Origin: Amycolatopsis xylanica
GTDB lineage: Bacteria > Actinomycetota > Actinomycetes > Mycobacteriales > Pseudonocardiaceae
Reading direction: 5' to 3'
Length of the DNA stretch: 64,000 nucleotides
NCBI RefSeq assembly: GCF_900107045.1
Contig: NZ_FNON01000001.1
Span: 1,178,001 to 1,242,000 of the forward strand
The position numbers and the translations under genes were made by a program. Below, one piece after another: positions 9,385 through 17,165 of the stretch (position 1 is its first letter; every line of letters begins with the position of its first letter). Below the pieces are notes generated by a model. It did no database searches and was not told where the DNA came from. It saw only the letters and a program-made list of their open reading frames with translations.

Positions 9385-10340
9385 GGTCCCTCCGGGTCGA
9401 CGCTCTCGCGGTCGGCCCAGAACGGCTCGACCAGTTCGCGCAGCTGGTGCGCGCCGACGCGCTCGACCAGGTCGACGGCGCCCAGGTTGTCCTCGAGCTG
9501 GGCGGTGCTGGTCGCGCCGAACAGGGTGGTGGTGTTGGCCGGATGGGTGAGGGTGAAGGCCAGGCACAGCTGCGCGGCCGTCGCGCCCAGGTCGCCCGCG
9601 ATCTTGGCGAGATCCGGGGCGGAGGCGGCGATGCGCTCGCGGATGCCGCCGGGATCCCGGCCGACCTGCCGCGCACCGCTGTTCTTCCCCAGCAGGACAC
9701 CACCCTCGAAGATGTCCGACGACTGCAACGTGACGCCCAGTTCCCCGAACACCTTTTTGAACGGCTCACCGTCCGGAATGGACCGTCGGGACACGCTGTA
9801 TTTCAGCTGCGCGATGGCGGGACCTGGCACGTTCTCGGCCGCCGCGAAGTCGTGCAGCGCGCGGATGGTGCTCGCGGACCAGTTGTTCACGCCCCACTGC
9901 CGGATGAGCCCGGCCTGGCGGAGTTCGTCCAGGTCCAGCACGAGCTGGTGCAGATCGGTGTCGTCGCGGCGAAGGTCGCCCAGCACCACCAGGTCGGCGT
10001 GCTCGACCCCGGCGCGGAACAACGCGTTGTCCAGCTGAGCACGCAGGTCGTGCTCCGGGTAGCCCTCCAGCCAGAGCTTCGCCGAGAGCAGGTAGTCGTC
10101 GCGCTTCAGCCCGGCCGCGCGGACCATCGCCGAGAACAGCACGTCGGTGAAGACCGGCGGGCTGCCGGGCAGGCCGTAGACGCCGACGTCGAACAGCGAG
10201 ATGCCCGCGTCGACCGCGGTGCGCACCAGCGTCACCGCCTCGCGGAAGTCCATCCGGTCGTAGGTGTGCCATGAGCCGAGCGAGAGCACGCCGGTGAGCG
10301 GGCCGTCGCGGCCGATGCGGCGCTGGGGGATGGCGGTCAT
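9381..10340 (-). CDS. Aldo/keto reductase family protein, tetrad His replaced
   Basis: 319 residues from the ATG at 10340, behind AGGAGCCTCC. The AKR barrel is recognisable: LSLGSWHTYDRMDF, the Asp/Tyr pair in LFDVGVYG, the Lys in LLSAKLWLEG, and QWGVNNWSAS. The usual catalytic His (in a DLxxxH strand) appears as Gly in ADLVVLGDLRRDD. A close paralogue at 13584 shows the same change, so it is a family trait rather than an error. With Asp, Tyr and Lys kept, the protein may still bind NADP(H), but its chemistry could differ from ordinary carbonyl reduction. It is the middle gene of the adh operon, 8 bp after the zinc dehydrogenase stop and overlapping the hydrolase start. Confidence 0.88.
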   Translation of the reverse strand: MTAIPQRRIGRDGPLTGVLSLGSWHTYDRMDFREAVTLVRTAVDAGISLFDVGVYGLPGSPPVFTDVLFSAMVRAAGLKRDDYLLSAKLWLEGYPEHDLRAQLDNALFRAGVEHADLVVLGDLRRDDTDLHQLVLDLDELRQAGLIRQWGVNNWSASTIRALHDFAAAENVPGPAIAQLKYSVSRRSIPDGEPFKKVFGELGVTLQSSDIFEGGVLLGKNSGARQVGRDPGGIRERIAASAPDLAKIAGDLGATAAQLCLAFTLTHPANTTTLFGATSTAQLEDNLGAVDLVERVGAHQLRELVEPFWADRESVDPEGP

Positions 10341-10348
10341 GGAGGCTC

Positions 10349-11452
10349 CTAGGGAAGGCGGGGATCGATGACGGCTTTGAGTTCGCCGAGCCGCGACATC
10401 GACTCGACGCTCTTGGAGGCTTCGGAGAGTCCTACGGGCGCGCTGAACAGCTCGTCCCAAGGCATCCGGTTTGCGAACGTGCGGAAGAAGTCCACCGAGC
10501 GGTGGTAGTCGGCGATGTCGCCGTTGAGCGAGCCGACGATCGTGAGTTCCTTGCCCATCACCGTGCCCAGCGCGACGGGGGAGGGCGCGGGGCCGGTGGA
10601 CCCGACGATCGCGACCGTGCCGCGCTGGGCGGCGAAGGCGACCGCTTCCTCGCCGATGGTGGGGCCACCGGCGAAGTCGAAGACATGGTCGGCGCCGCGG
10701 CCACCGGTCAATTCCTTGACCTGGTCGATCCGTTGCTCGGCGGTGCCATCGACCGGAATCGTCGCTGTCGCACCGAAACGTTCCGCGGTCTTCAGCCGGT
10801 CCGCAGGGCCGCCGATGGTGATCACGTCGCCGGCGCCGGAGATCCGTGCGACCGCGGTGGCGAACACGCCGAGCGCGCCCGCGCCCTCGACCACGACCGT
10901 CCCACCTGGACGGATACCGCCGGACCGCGAAACGGCGCGCAGCACGGTCTTTCCGGCACAACCGGACATCGAGGCCCAGGTGTCCTTGACGTCGTCGGGC
11001 AGCAGGAGCTTGGCCGCGCCTGGCGTCACGTAGCAATACCGGACGAGCCCGCCGGTGGCGTAAGGAAAAACATCGGAACGCTGAAGGAAGCCGTAGCCGC
11101 GCTTCTCGCAGGCGACCGGTTCGCGCAAGATCGTGCAGCCGTAACACTTTCCGCACGTCGACTCGGACCAGCCGATGCGGTCGCCCTCGGTGATCTCGCG
11201 GCCGAGCGTGTCCGTGGTTCCCGGTCCGGCGGCCACCACCTCGCCTACCATTTCGTGGCCCAGCACCATCGGGAGCATGCCCGGGAAGGTCATCTGGCCC
11301 GACCAGAGGTGCACGTCGGTGCCGCACAGTGTGGTGCAGGTGATCCGGACCAGCGCGGCGCCCGGTTCCGGCGCTTCGGGCAGCGGAAGCTCCCGCACGG
11401 TGAGCGCGGACCCGTGTTCGGTGAGCACTGCGGCTTCGGTTCTATCGACCAT
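10349..11452 (-). CDS. Zinc-dependent medium-chain alcohol dehydrogenase
   Basis: 367 residues from the ATG at 11452. Catalytic zinc ligands are visible in CGTDVH and GHEMVGEV, and structural-zinc cysteines in STCGKCYGCTI and ACEKRGYG. The Rossmann segment is VVVEGAGALGVFATAV. The family oxidises alcohols, polyols or threonine with NAD(P)+. It is the first gene of the operon adh-AKR-hydrolase. No Shine-Dalgarno is seen before the ATG; instead a -10 hexamer (TAGACT, 11464-11459 on this strand) ends seven bases upstream, with CTGGAC 17 bp further, so a leaderless transcript is likely. The palindromic operator at 11461-11474 overlaps that promoter. Confidence 0.92.
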   Translation of the reverse strand: MVDRTEAAVLTEHGSALTVRELPLPEAPEPGAALVRITCTTLCGTDVHLWSGQMTFPGMLPMVLGHEMVGEVVAAGPGTTDTLGREITEGDRIGWSESTCGKCYGCTILREPVACEKRGYGFLQRSDVFPYATGGLVRYCYVTPGAAKLLLPDDVKDTWASMSGCAGKTVLRAVSRSGGIRPGGTVVVEGAGALGVFATAVARISGAGDVITIGGPADRLKTAERFGATATIPVDGTAEQRIDQVKELTGGRGADHVFDFAGGPTIGEEAVAFAAQRGTVAIVGSTGPAPSPVALGTVMGKELTIVGSLNGDIADYHRSVDFFRTFANRMPWDELFSAPVGLSEASKSVESMSRLGELKAVIDPRLP

Positions 11453-11458
11453 CTTTTT

Positions 11459-11487
11459 AGTCTACAGTCGTAGGAGAAAAAGTCCAG
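11459..11487 (-). promoter_or_regulatory. Operator 1 (TCTACAGTCGTAGG) over the adh promoter
   Basis: The imperfect palindrome TCTAC-AGTC-GTAGG occupies 11461-11474 between the divergent alcohol dehydrogenase and amidohydrolase genes. On the minus strand it overlaps a promoter: CTGGAC (11487-11482), 17-bp spacer, TAGACT (11464-11459). The same pairing, CTGGAT-N17-TAGACT, occurs before the methyltransferase gene. Binding here should block the adh promoter directly and may also affect the amidohydrolase. Confidence 0.7.
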
Positions 11488-11501
11488 ATCCTGGAGGAAC
11501 C

Positions 11502-12881
11502 ATGCCGTCGCCCCGTATTCACCCCGCATCACTCGTGGTTCGCGGCGGTCCCGTGCTCACCTTCGATCCGGCGGACACCGTCGCGCGGGCGATGGCGGTG
11601 CGCGACGGCCGGATCGTCGCACTCGGCGATGCCGCGCTGGAGCTGATCGGGCCGGACACCGAGGTGGTCGACCTGGCGGGCAGAACTGTGCTGCCCGGCA
11701 TCAACGACGCGCATCTGCACGCGACCTGGCTCGGTGCCCGGTGGCCGGACATGCTTATCGGCGCTGCTGGATTCACCGGCGGAGAAGAGAAAACCGTGCG
11801 GAGTGCGGCCGAACGGCGTGCCGCGATCCTGCGTGCGGGTGACGTGTGCGCGTCACTCGGCATCACGAGTTACACGGAGCCTGGGTTGGGACCGGGGGAG
11901 ACGGGATGCTTCGGGGCTGAGGTTTTGGAGGAGTATGCTGCGCTGGCGTCGGAAGGGCTCTTGCGCGCGAGGGTGACCGCGCTTCGACTGTTCGGCCTGC
12001 TTGACGGCGCCAGTTCGCTGGCGGGCTTCGGGCACGGGCTGGCCACGCCGGTCCCGGACGCGGATCCGTTGTGGCTCAACGTGTCCGGCGTCAAGATCTT
12101 CGCCGATGGCATCCCGCCGATGCGGTCCGCATGGACGTCTCACTGCTATGCCGACGGTTCGCATGGAGCGTTGCTTGTGGACGGTGACGACGATCCGGGG
12201 CGCGCGGGCAATCTGGCCGCCATGATCGAGCTGGCGCATGACGCCGGGATGGTGGTCGCGGTGCACGCCACGGGGGATCGCAGTATCGAGACCACGCTCG
12301 GTTCGCTGCGGCGCGGCGATCACCTCGTGCACGGTGATCTGGTGACGGCGGATCAGCTGGCCCGGATGGCGTCGGCCGGTGTCGGGCTGACCGTCCAGCC
12401 CGCGATCGCGGTGGCCATGCGCGGAATGCTGTCGGAGGCACTCGGCGGCGAGGTCGGCGCCCGCGCGTGGCCGCTGGCGGACATGCTGGCCTCGGGCGTT
12501 CCGCTGACCTTGAGCAGCGACGCGCCGGTCGTCACCCCGGACTGGCGGGTGCACATCGCCGCGGCCGCTCAGATGCTGGAAGCGTCCGAAATGGACGCCG
12601 AGCTGATGACCAGGCTGCTGCGGTGCTACACGACGGCTGCCGCCGAGCAGGACGGCGGTGCGACGTGGAAGGGATCGCTGACCGTGGGCCGGGTAGCCGA
12701 TTTCTGCGTGCTGGCGGCGAATCCGCTCGAGGTCGCGTTCGCGGACCTGCCGGACGTCGGTGTCGAACTCACCGTGTCCGGCGGCCGCGTCGTGTACTCA
12801 GGTGAGCAGCTGCCCGCCGTCGACCTGCAGGCTGACTCCGGTGAGATGGCCGGCGTCGGCGGAGGCGAGGAACAGGACTGA
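11502..12881 (+). CDS. Amidohydrolase family 3 (YtcJ-like)
   Basis: 459 residues from the ATG at 11502 behind CTGGAGGAAC. The N-terminal metal motif is INDAHLHATW, after VVDLAGRTVLPG. VHATGDRSIETTLGSL, with a metal-binding His, and TLSSDAPVVTPDW, with the catalytic Asp, follow the order of the amidohydrolase-3/YtcJ group. These enzymes hydrolyse C-N bonds in amides, formamides or cyclic compounds. The last 84 bp overlap the convergent SDR gene. The extra C-terminal residues after VVYSGEQLPA look like a non-conserved tail. It lies next to operator 1 and so probably belongs to the TetR regulon. Confidence 0.88.
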   Translation: MPSPRIHPASLVVRGGPVLTFDPADTVARAMAVRDGRIVALGDAALELIGPDTEVVDLAGRTVLPGINDAHLHATWLGARWPDMLIGAAGFTGGEEKTVRSAAERRAAILRAGDVCASLGITSYTEPGLGPGETGCFGAEVLEEYAALASEGLLRARVTALRLFGLLDGASSLAGFGHGLATPVPDADPLWLNVSGVKIFADGIPPMRSAWTSHCYADGSHGALLVDGDDDPGRAGNLAAMIELAHDAGMVVAVHATGDRSIETTLGSLRRGDHLVHGDLVTADQLARMASAGVGLTVQPAIAVAMRGMLSEALGGEVGARAWPLADMLASGVPLTLSSDAPVVTPDWRVHIAAAAQMLEASEMDAELMTRLLRCYTTAAAEQDGGATWKGSLTVGRVADFCVLAANPLEVAFADLPDVGVELTVSGGRVVYSGEQLPAVDLQADSGEMAGVGGGEEQD

Positions 12882-13532
12882 CGGCACCACGTCGGCGACG
12901 GAAGCGATGGTGCCCAGCGGGATCCTCGCTTCCCACGCCGCGCGGGCCGCGGTGTCCGAGGCGAAGCCCGCGGTCATCGGCGTGAGCACCGGCCCTGGCG
13001 CGACCGCGTTGACCCGGATCCCGTGCGGCGCCAGTTCGAGCGCCGCCGAGCGGGTGAGTGCTTCGACGGCCGCCTTCGTGGCCTCGTAATGACCGAGCCC
13101 AGGAGTCGGCTGCCGGGCGCCGATGGAGGTGATGTTGACGATGGAACCCCGGGTGCCCGCCGCGAGCATGTGCGCGCCGACCGCGCGCGTCATCAGGAAC
13201 GTGCCGCGGAAGTTGACCCGCGTGCACAGGTCGAAGACGCCGATGTCCAGTCCCACCAGCGGTCCGCCGCCGCCGGCGAGCCCGGCGTTGTTGACCAGGA
13301 CGTCGATCGGCCCGAACCGCGCGGTGACGAGCGCCAGCGCGGCGTCGACCGAGCCGGGGTCGGAGATGTCGAGTTCGACGTGCTCCGCGCCGAGCTCGGC
13401 CGCCAGCTCGTGGGCCGCGCTGGCGGAGACGTCGGCGATGACCACCCGGTCACCCGCGGCATGGAACGCTTCGGCGACCCCACGGCCGATGCCGCTGGCA
13501 CCACCGGTCACCACAACGAGTCTCTTGTTCAT
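12798..13532 (-). CDS. Short-chain dehydrogenase/reductase (classical SDR)
   Basis: 244 residues from the ATG at 13532. TGGASGIGRG is the cofactor loop, LDISDPGS follows the usual acidic position, VNNAG is present, and the catalytic Ser-Tyr-Lys set is in NITSIGARQ and GHYEATKAA. The C-terminus ends LTGVSLQVDGGQLLT, typical for the family. It should oxidise or reduce an alcohol/ketone with NAD(P)(H). The palindromic operator 13533-13546 touches the start codon with no space for a Shine-Dalgarno, suggesting a leaderless or nearly leaderless message. It is divergent from the frameshifted aldo/keto reductase and overlaps the amidohydrolase 3' end. Confidence 0.92.
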   Translation of the reverse strand: MNKRLVVVTGGASGIGRGVAEAFHAAGDRVVIADVSASAAHELAAELGAEHVELDISDPGSVDAALALVTARFGPIDVLVNNAGLAGGGGPLVGLDIGVFDLCTRVNFRGTFLMTRAVGAHMLAAGTRGSIVNITSIGARQPTPGLGHYEATKAAVEALTRSAALELAPHGIRVNAVAPGPVLTPMTAGFASDTAARAAWEARIPLGTIASVADVVPSVLFLASADAGHLTGVSLQVDGGQLLT

Positions 13533-13546
13533 TCTACGATCGTAGA
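13533..13546. promoter_or_regulatory. Operator 2 (TCTACGATCGTAGA)
   Basis: A perfect 14-bp palindrome between the divergent SDR and aldo/keto reductase genes, adjoining the SDR start codon. On the plus strand it runs into TAGACTAAAAAG, the same string that follows operator 1 on the alcohol dehydrogenase strand, so TAGACT is probably the -10 box for the reductase. It is the best match to the regulon consensus. Confidence 0.75.
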
Positions 13547-13583
13547 CTAAAAAGGGTTTCTGTTGCCAGCGAAAGGAAATCCC

Positions 13584-14526
13584 GTGTACGAGAAGCAGGA
13601 CGGGTTGGGCTTCGCCACCTCGGCGCTGAGCCTGGGCTCGTGGAACACCTGGGACCGCATGGACTTCGACGACGCCGTGCGCCTGCTCCGGCACGCGCTC
13701 GACGCGGGCGTCACGCTCTTCGACGTGGCCCACTACAACATGGGCCCGCACGCCGAGCAGTCCCGCACGGATCTCTTGTTCGGCGAGGCGATCCGTGCCG
13801 CCGGGATCGCGCGGAACGAGTACCAGCTGTGCGGGAAACTGTGGCTCTGGGACTACCCGAACACCGGTTTCGCCCAGCAGCTCGAGACGTCGTTCACCCG
13901 CATCGGCGTCGACCGCGCCGAGGCGGTGGTGGTCGGCGACTACTTCGGCCGCCCGGACATCCCGCGCATCGTCACCGAGGTGGCCGAACAGATCCGCCTC
14001 GGCCGCTTCGACGTCTGGGGGGGTGAACAACTGGCTCGCGTCGGACCTCGACTACACGATGAAGTTCGCGTCGCGGGAAGGCCTTCCAGCTCCGAGTTTC
14101 GCTCAGCTGAAGTACAGCGTGGTGCGGCGGTCCATGGCGGAAGGTCCCTTCTACGGCGCGCATTTCGAGACCGGGCGCCTGGCTTTGCAGGCGTCGGACG
14201 TGTTCGAGGGCGGGGTGCTGCTCGGCAAGACGCCATCGCGGAAGATCGGCGCGGACCCGGGCGGCATCCGTTCGGCGATCAAGGACGCGGCTTGGGCAGT
14301 GGCCACGGTGGCCTCTTCATTCGGGGTCAGCCCGTCGCAGCTGGCGATCGCGTTCTGCCTCGCCTACGCGCCGGTGGCGAACGTGCTCTTCGGGGTGAGC
14401 CGGCTTCAGCAGCTGGAGGACAACCTGGGTGCTGTGCGCCTGGCCGCCTCGCATGGCGCGGAGGTGCGGGCCGCGCTCGACGGGCTGTGGCTGGACCGCG
14501 CCGTCGCTGCCGACGGCTCGCTCTAA
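13584..14526 (+). pseudogene. Aldo/keto reductase, frameshifted in a G7 tract
   Basis: A paralogue of the reductase at 9381. The GTG at 13584 follows AAAGGAAATCCC; a TTG at 13563 is possible but has a poorer RBS. The first part (SLGSWNTWDRMDF, LFDVAHYN, LCGKLWLWDYPN) is in one frame until GRFDVWG. At 14017-14023 there are seven G where six would continue into GVNNWLASDLDY, as in the paralogue's QWGVNNWSAS. From there the family sequence continues in the +1 frame (SFAQLKYSVVRRS, DNLGAVRLA) to 14526, while the original frame runs on as nonsense to 14543. The rest is well conserved, so this is a recent single-base insertion, a sequencing/assembly error, or slippage-dependent expression. The tetrad His is replaced by Gly (VVVGDYFG), as in the paralogue. 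Confidence 0.8.
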
Positions 14527-14533
14527 GCCCAAA

Positions 14534-14585
14534 GGGGTCGTGAGTGTTGCGGCCGGTTCTAACCGGCCTAAACACTCACGACCCC
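14534..14585. terminator. Palindrome family A, copy 2
   Basis: Arms GGGGTCGTGAGTG and CACTCACGACCCC enclose GGCCGGTT-CT-AACCGGCC. It lies between the convergent ends of the aldo/keto reductase (14526) and the alpha/beta hydrolase (14590), so it is well placed as a bidirectional terminator. Confidence 0.75.
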
Positions 14586-14589
14586 CGGG

Positions 14590-15306
14590 TTAGGCGAGGA
14601 AGTCGAGTACGGCGGTCTTGAACTCCGGGCTCCTCAGCGCTCCACCGTGGTCACCGGGGACACGGACGAGATCGGCGCCCGGCACCAGGTCGACGAGCGT
14701 TTCGATGCCCTGGCTGACCGGATCGCCCGTGCCCGCGACGAACCGCGTGGGCACACTGATCGCACCGGCGGCCGGGGCGAACGGCTCCGCACGCAGGTCC
14801 TCGATGCACCGCGCGAGGGCGGCGGGGTTCCGTCCCGGCGCGGTGATCATGTGCGCGATCATGCCGGTCAGCGGGTCGGCCGGGGTTTTCCCGCCGTCGG
14901 CGAAGGCCAGTGCCGCGGCGACGTCCACGGCGCCGAACGGCTCGACCGGGCTCACGCCGCCCAGCACCAGCCGTCGCACGGGTGCCTGGGCGGGCAGTTC
15001 CCAGGACAGCCGCGCACCCAGCGAGTAGCCGACGATGTCCACTTCGGACAACCGGCTGACGAGCCTGGCGAGTTCGGCGCACATCGCCTTGGCTCCCGCT
15101 GAGCCCGTGGGCGCGGGGCTGGAGCCGTGGCCGGGCAGGTCGGGCACCACCACCTCGCGGCCCGCCGCGGTGAGGGCCGACGGCCAGCCGGTGGTGATCC
15201 AGTCCGTGTGCCCGTCGGAGGCGAATCCGTGCACGAGCAGCACCGGTGGTCCCGAGACGGTTTCGGGCATGAATCTGCGCACGGCCAAAGAGGTTTTGAC
15301 TAGCAA
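14590..15306 (-). CDS. Alpha/beta hydrolase
   Basis: 238 residues from a TTG at 15306 behind AAAGGATTCCG. LLVHGFASDG gives the oxyanion region, VDIVGYSLGARLSW the nucleophile elbow (G-Y-S-L-G), VAGTGDPVSQGI the acid region and VPGDHGGALRS the catalytic His. Length is normal for small serine hydrolases. It is the last gene of the leftward operon that starts with the ABC ATPase at 20499, only 12 bp after the permease stop, so it probably acts on an imported compound or its breakdown product. Confidence 0.88.
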   Translation of the reverse strand: MLVKTSLAVRRFMPETVSGPPVLLVHGFASDGHTDWITTGWPSALTAAGREVVVPDLPGHGSSPAPTGSAGAKAMCAELARLVSRLSEVDIVGYSLGARLSWELPAQAPVRRLVLGGVSPVEPFGAVDVAAALAFADGGKTPADPLTGMIAHMITAPGRNPAALARCIEDLRAEPFAPAAGAISVPTRFVAGTGDPVSQGIETLVDLVPGADLVRVPGDHGGALRSPEFKTAVLDFLA

Positions 15307-15318
15307 CGGAATCCTTTC

Positions 15319-16224
15319 TCAGCTGACCGAGCGGGTACGAAGGCGCTGAAGCTCGTTCAGCGTGCGGGCGCGGGCGTCGACGGCGATGCGCAGTGACGAG
15401 CCGATGAGGTTGAGCAGGAACACGCAGGCCATGATCGTCACGCCGGGCGCGACCACCAGCCAGGGCGCCTGCACCAGATACGAGCGGCCTTCGGCGATCA
15501 TGTTGCCCCAGGTCGGGGTCGGGGGAGCGATGCCGAGGCCGAGGAAGCTCATCGCGCCGTCCACCAGCATCGCGGCCGCCGACAGGATCACCACCTGCAC
15601 CAGCGCGAGCGGCAGCACGTTCGGGAACACGTGCACGAGCAGGATCTTTCCCTTGCTCATCCCCGAAACCCGCGCCGCGCCGATGTAAGCCCGGCCCGCG
15701 ATACCGAGTACCCGGCTGCGGATGACGCGGGCGGTGAACGGCGTGAAGATCACGGTCAGCGCGATCAGTTCGGTCCAGATGCTCGCGCCGAGCGAGATCG
15801 CCAGCGCCATCGCGAGAATGATCGCCGGGAACGACATCCAGGCGTCCATCACCCGCATCAGGACCGCGTCGGCCGCCCGGAAGAACCCGCTGATCAGGCC
15901 GATCACCAACCCGGTGACCGCCGCGCACAAGGTGATCAGCGCGGACAGGCCGAGCGAGGCCCGGCCGCCGGAGACGAGCCGGGAGAGCACATCACGGCCG
16001 AACGAGTCGGTGCCGAGCGGATTCGCGGCCGAGGGTGGCAGCAGCCGGTTCACCGGATCGGTCGCGCTCACGCTGGGCAGGAAGAACGGCAACACGAGCA
16101 CGGCGAGCACGATCACGGCCAGCACCACGCTCGAGATGACCAGCAGCCGGTTACGCCGGAACAGCCTGCCTCCGGGCCGTGCTTGCCGCGCCGGCCGCGT
16201 CGTCGCCGCCAGTACCACGCTCAT
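15319..16224 (-). CDS. Opp/Dpp-type ABC permease (DppC-like)
   Basis: 301 residues; the ATG at 16224 overlaps the stop of the partner permease (ATGA). An N-terminal helix is followed by the extracytoplasmic NPLGTDSFGRDVLSRLVSGGR, characteristic of the OppC/DppC group, then a further five hydrophobic segments. The ATPase-contact loop is GAARVSGMSKGKILLVHVFPN. FLGLGIAPPTPTWGNM is another OppC signature. It should form the membrane channel with the gene at 16221. Confidence 0.93.
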   Translation of the reverse strand: MSVVLAATTRPARQARPGGRLFRRNRLLVISSVVLAVIVLAVLVLPFFLPSVSATDPVNRLLPPSAANPLGTDSFGRDVLSRLVSGGRASLGLSALITLCAAVTGLVIGLISGFFRAADAVLMRVMDAWMSFPAIILAMALAISLGASIWTELIALTVIFTPFTARVIRSRVLGIAGRAYIGAARVSGMSKGKILLVHVFPNVLPLALVQVVILSAAAMLVDGAMSFLGLGIAPPTPTWGNMIAEGRSYLVQAPWLVVAPGVTIMACVFLLNLIGSSLRIAVDARARTLNELQRLRTRSVS

Positions 16225-17165
16225 GAGACACGCACCTTCGGGTCGAGCAAGGCGTACGACAGGTCGACCAGCAGGTTGACCAGCACGAACAGCACCGCGA
16301 CGAACAACGTCACACCCTGGATCAGCGGGAAGTCCCGAGTGGACACCGCGCCCATCAGCAGATGGCCGAGCCCGGGCACGACGAAGATGGACTCGATGAT
16401 CACGATCCCGCCGACCAGCATCGCGAAGTTGCTGCCCAGCTGCGTGATCAGCGGCATCAGCGCGTTCGGCAGCACGTGCTTGGTCATCACCTGCCGCTCG
16501 GAGAGCCCCTTGACCCGCGCGGTGCGCAGATAGGCCAGCGGGAGTTCGCCGAGCAGGCTTTCGCGCAGGGTGAGCACGAACAACGCGGTCTGCCCGATCA
16601 CCAGCACGGTCAGCGGAAGCACCAGCGCGGGCACGGCCACCGCCGGATCGGTGAACAGGTTCGCGTAGCCGCTGGACGGGAACCAGCGCAGCGTCACCGA
16701 GAACACCAGCACGAGCATCAGCGAGATCCAGAAGTCCGGCATCGCCATGCCGAGCGCGGACAACCGGTCCAGTGTGCGCGCGATCGGGTTGCGCGGCGAA
16801 ACCGCCTGCCACGAGGTGATCGCGACCGAGAGGAAGAAACTGATCACAGTGGACAGCACGGCCAGCGTGAGCGTCGGCAGGATATGGTCGGCGACCACCC
16901 CGAGCACCGGCGCGTGGTAGGTGATCGACGTCCCGAAGTCGCCGCGCAGCACGTTCCCGGCCCAGCTGAGGTACTGCTCCCACAGCGACCCGTTGAGCCC
17001 CATGCTCTCCCGCAGCGCGTCCACATCGGACGGACGCGCCGTCGGGCCGAGGATGGCCTGCGCCGGGTCACCGGGGATCAGCCGGATGACGAAGAACATC
17101 ATCGTGCCGACGATCACCAGGATGATCAGCAGATCGCGCAGCCTGCGCAGCAGCAGACCGGTCAT
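16221..17165 (-). CDS. Opp/Dpp-type ABC permease (DppB-like)
   Basis: 314 residues from the ATG at 17165, overlapping the binding-protein stop (ATGA). IRLIPGDPAQAILG near the N-terminus and GLNGSLWEQYLSW are typical of OppB/DppB proteins. The cytoplasmic coupling loop reads RTARVKGLSERQVMTKHVLPNAL, and IESIFVVPGLGHLL follows. Six hydrophobic segments are visible. It pairs with the downstream DppC-like subunit; order of transport genes is ATPase, binding protein, DppB, DppC. Confidence 0.93.
   Translation of the reverse strand: MTGLLLRRLRDLLIILVIVGTMMFFVIRLIPGDPAQAILGPTARPSDVDALRESMGLNGSLWEQYLSWAGNVLRGDFGTSITYHAPVLGVVADHILPTLTLAVLSTVISFFLSVAITSWQAVSPRNPIARTLDRLSALGMAMPDFWISLMLVLVFSVTLRWFPSSGYANLFTDPAVAVPALVLPLTVLVIGQTALFVLTLRESLLGELPLAYLRTARVKGLSERQVMTKHVLPNALMPLITQLGSNFAMLVGGIVIIESIFVVPGLGHLLMGAVSTRDFPLIQGVTLFVAVLFVLVNLLVDLSYALLDPKVRVS

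Noticed and set aside
14527..14543. Read-through frame of the aldo/keto reductase ending at 14543 as the true C-terminus
   Set aside because: After the G7 tract this frame loses all similarity, whereas the +1 frame continues the family sequence to 14526.
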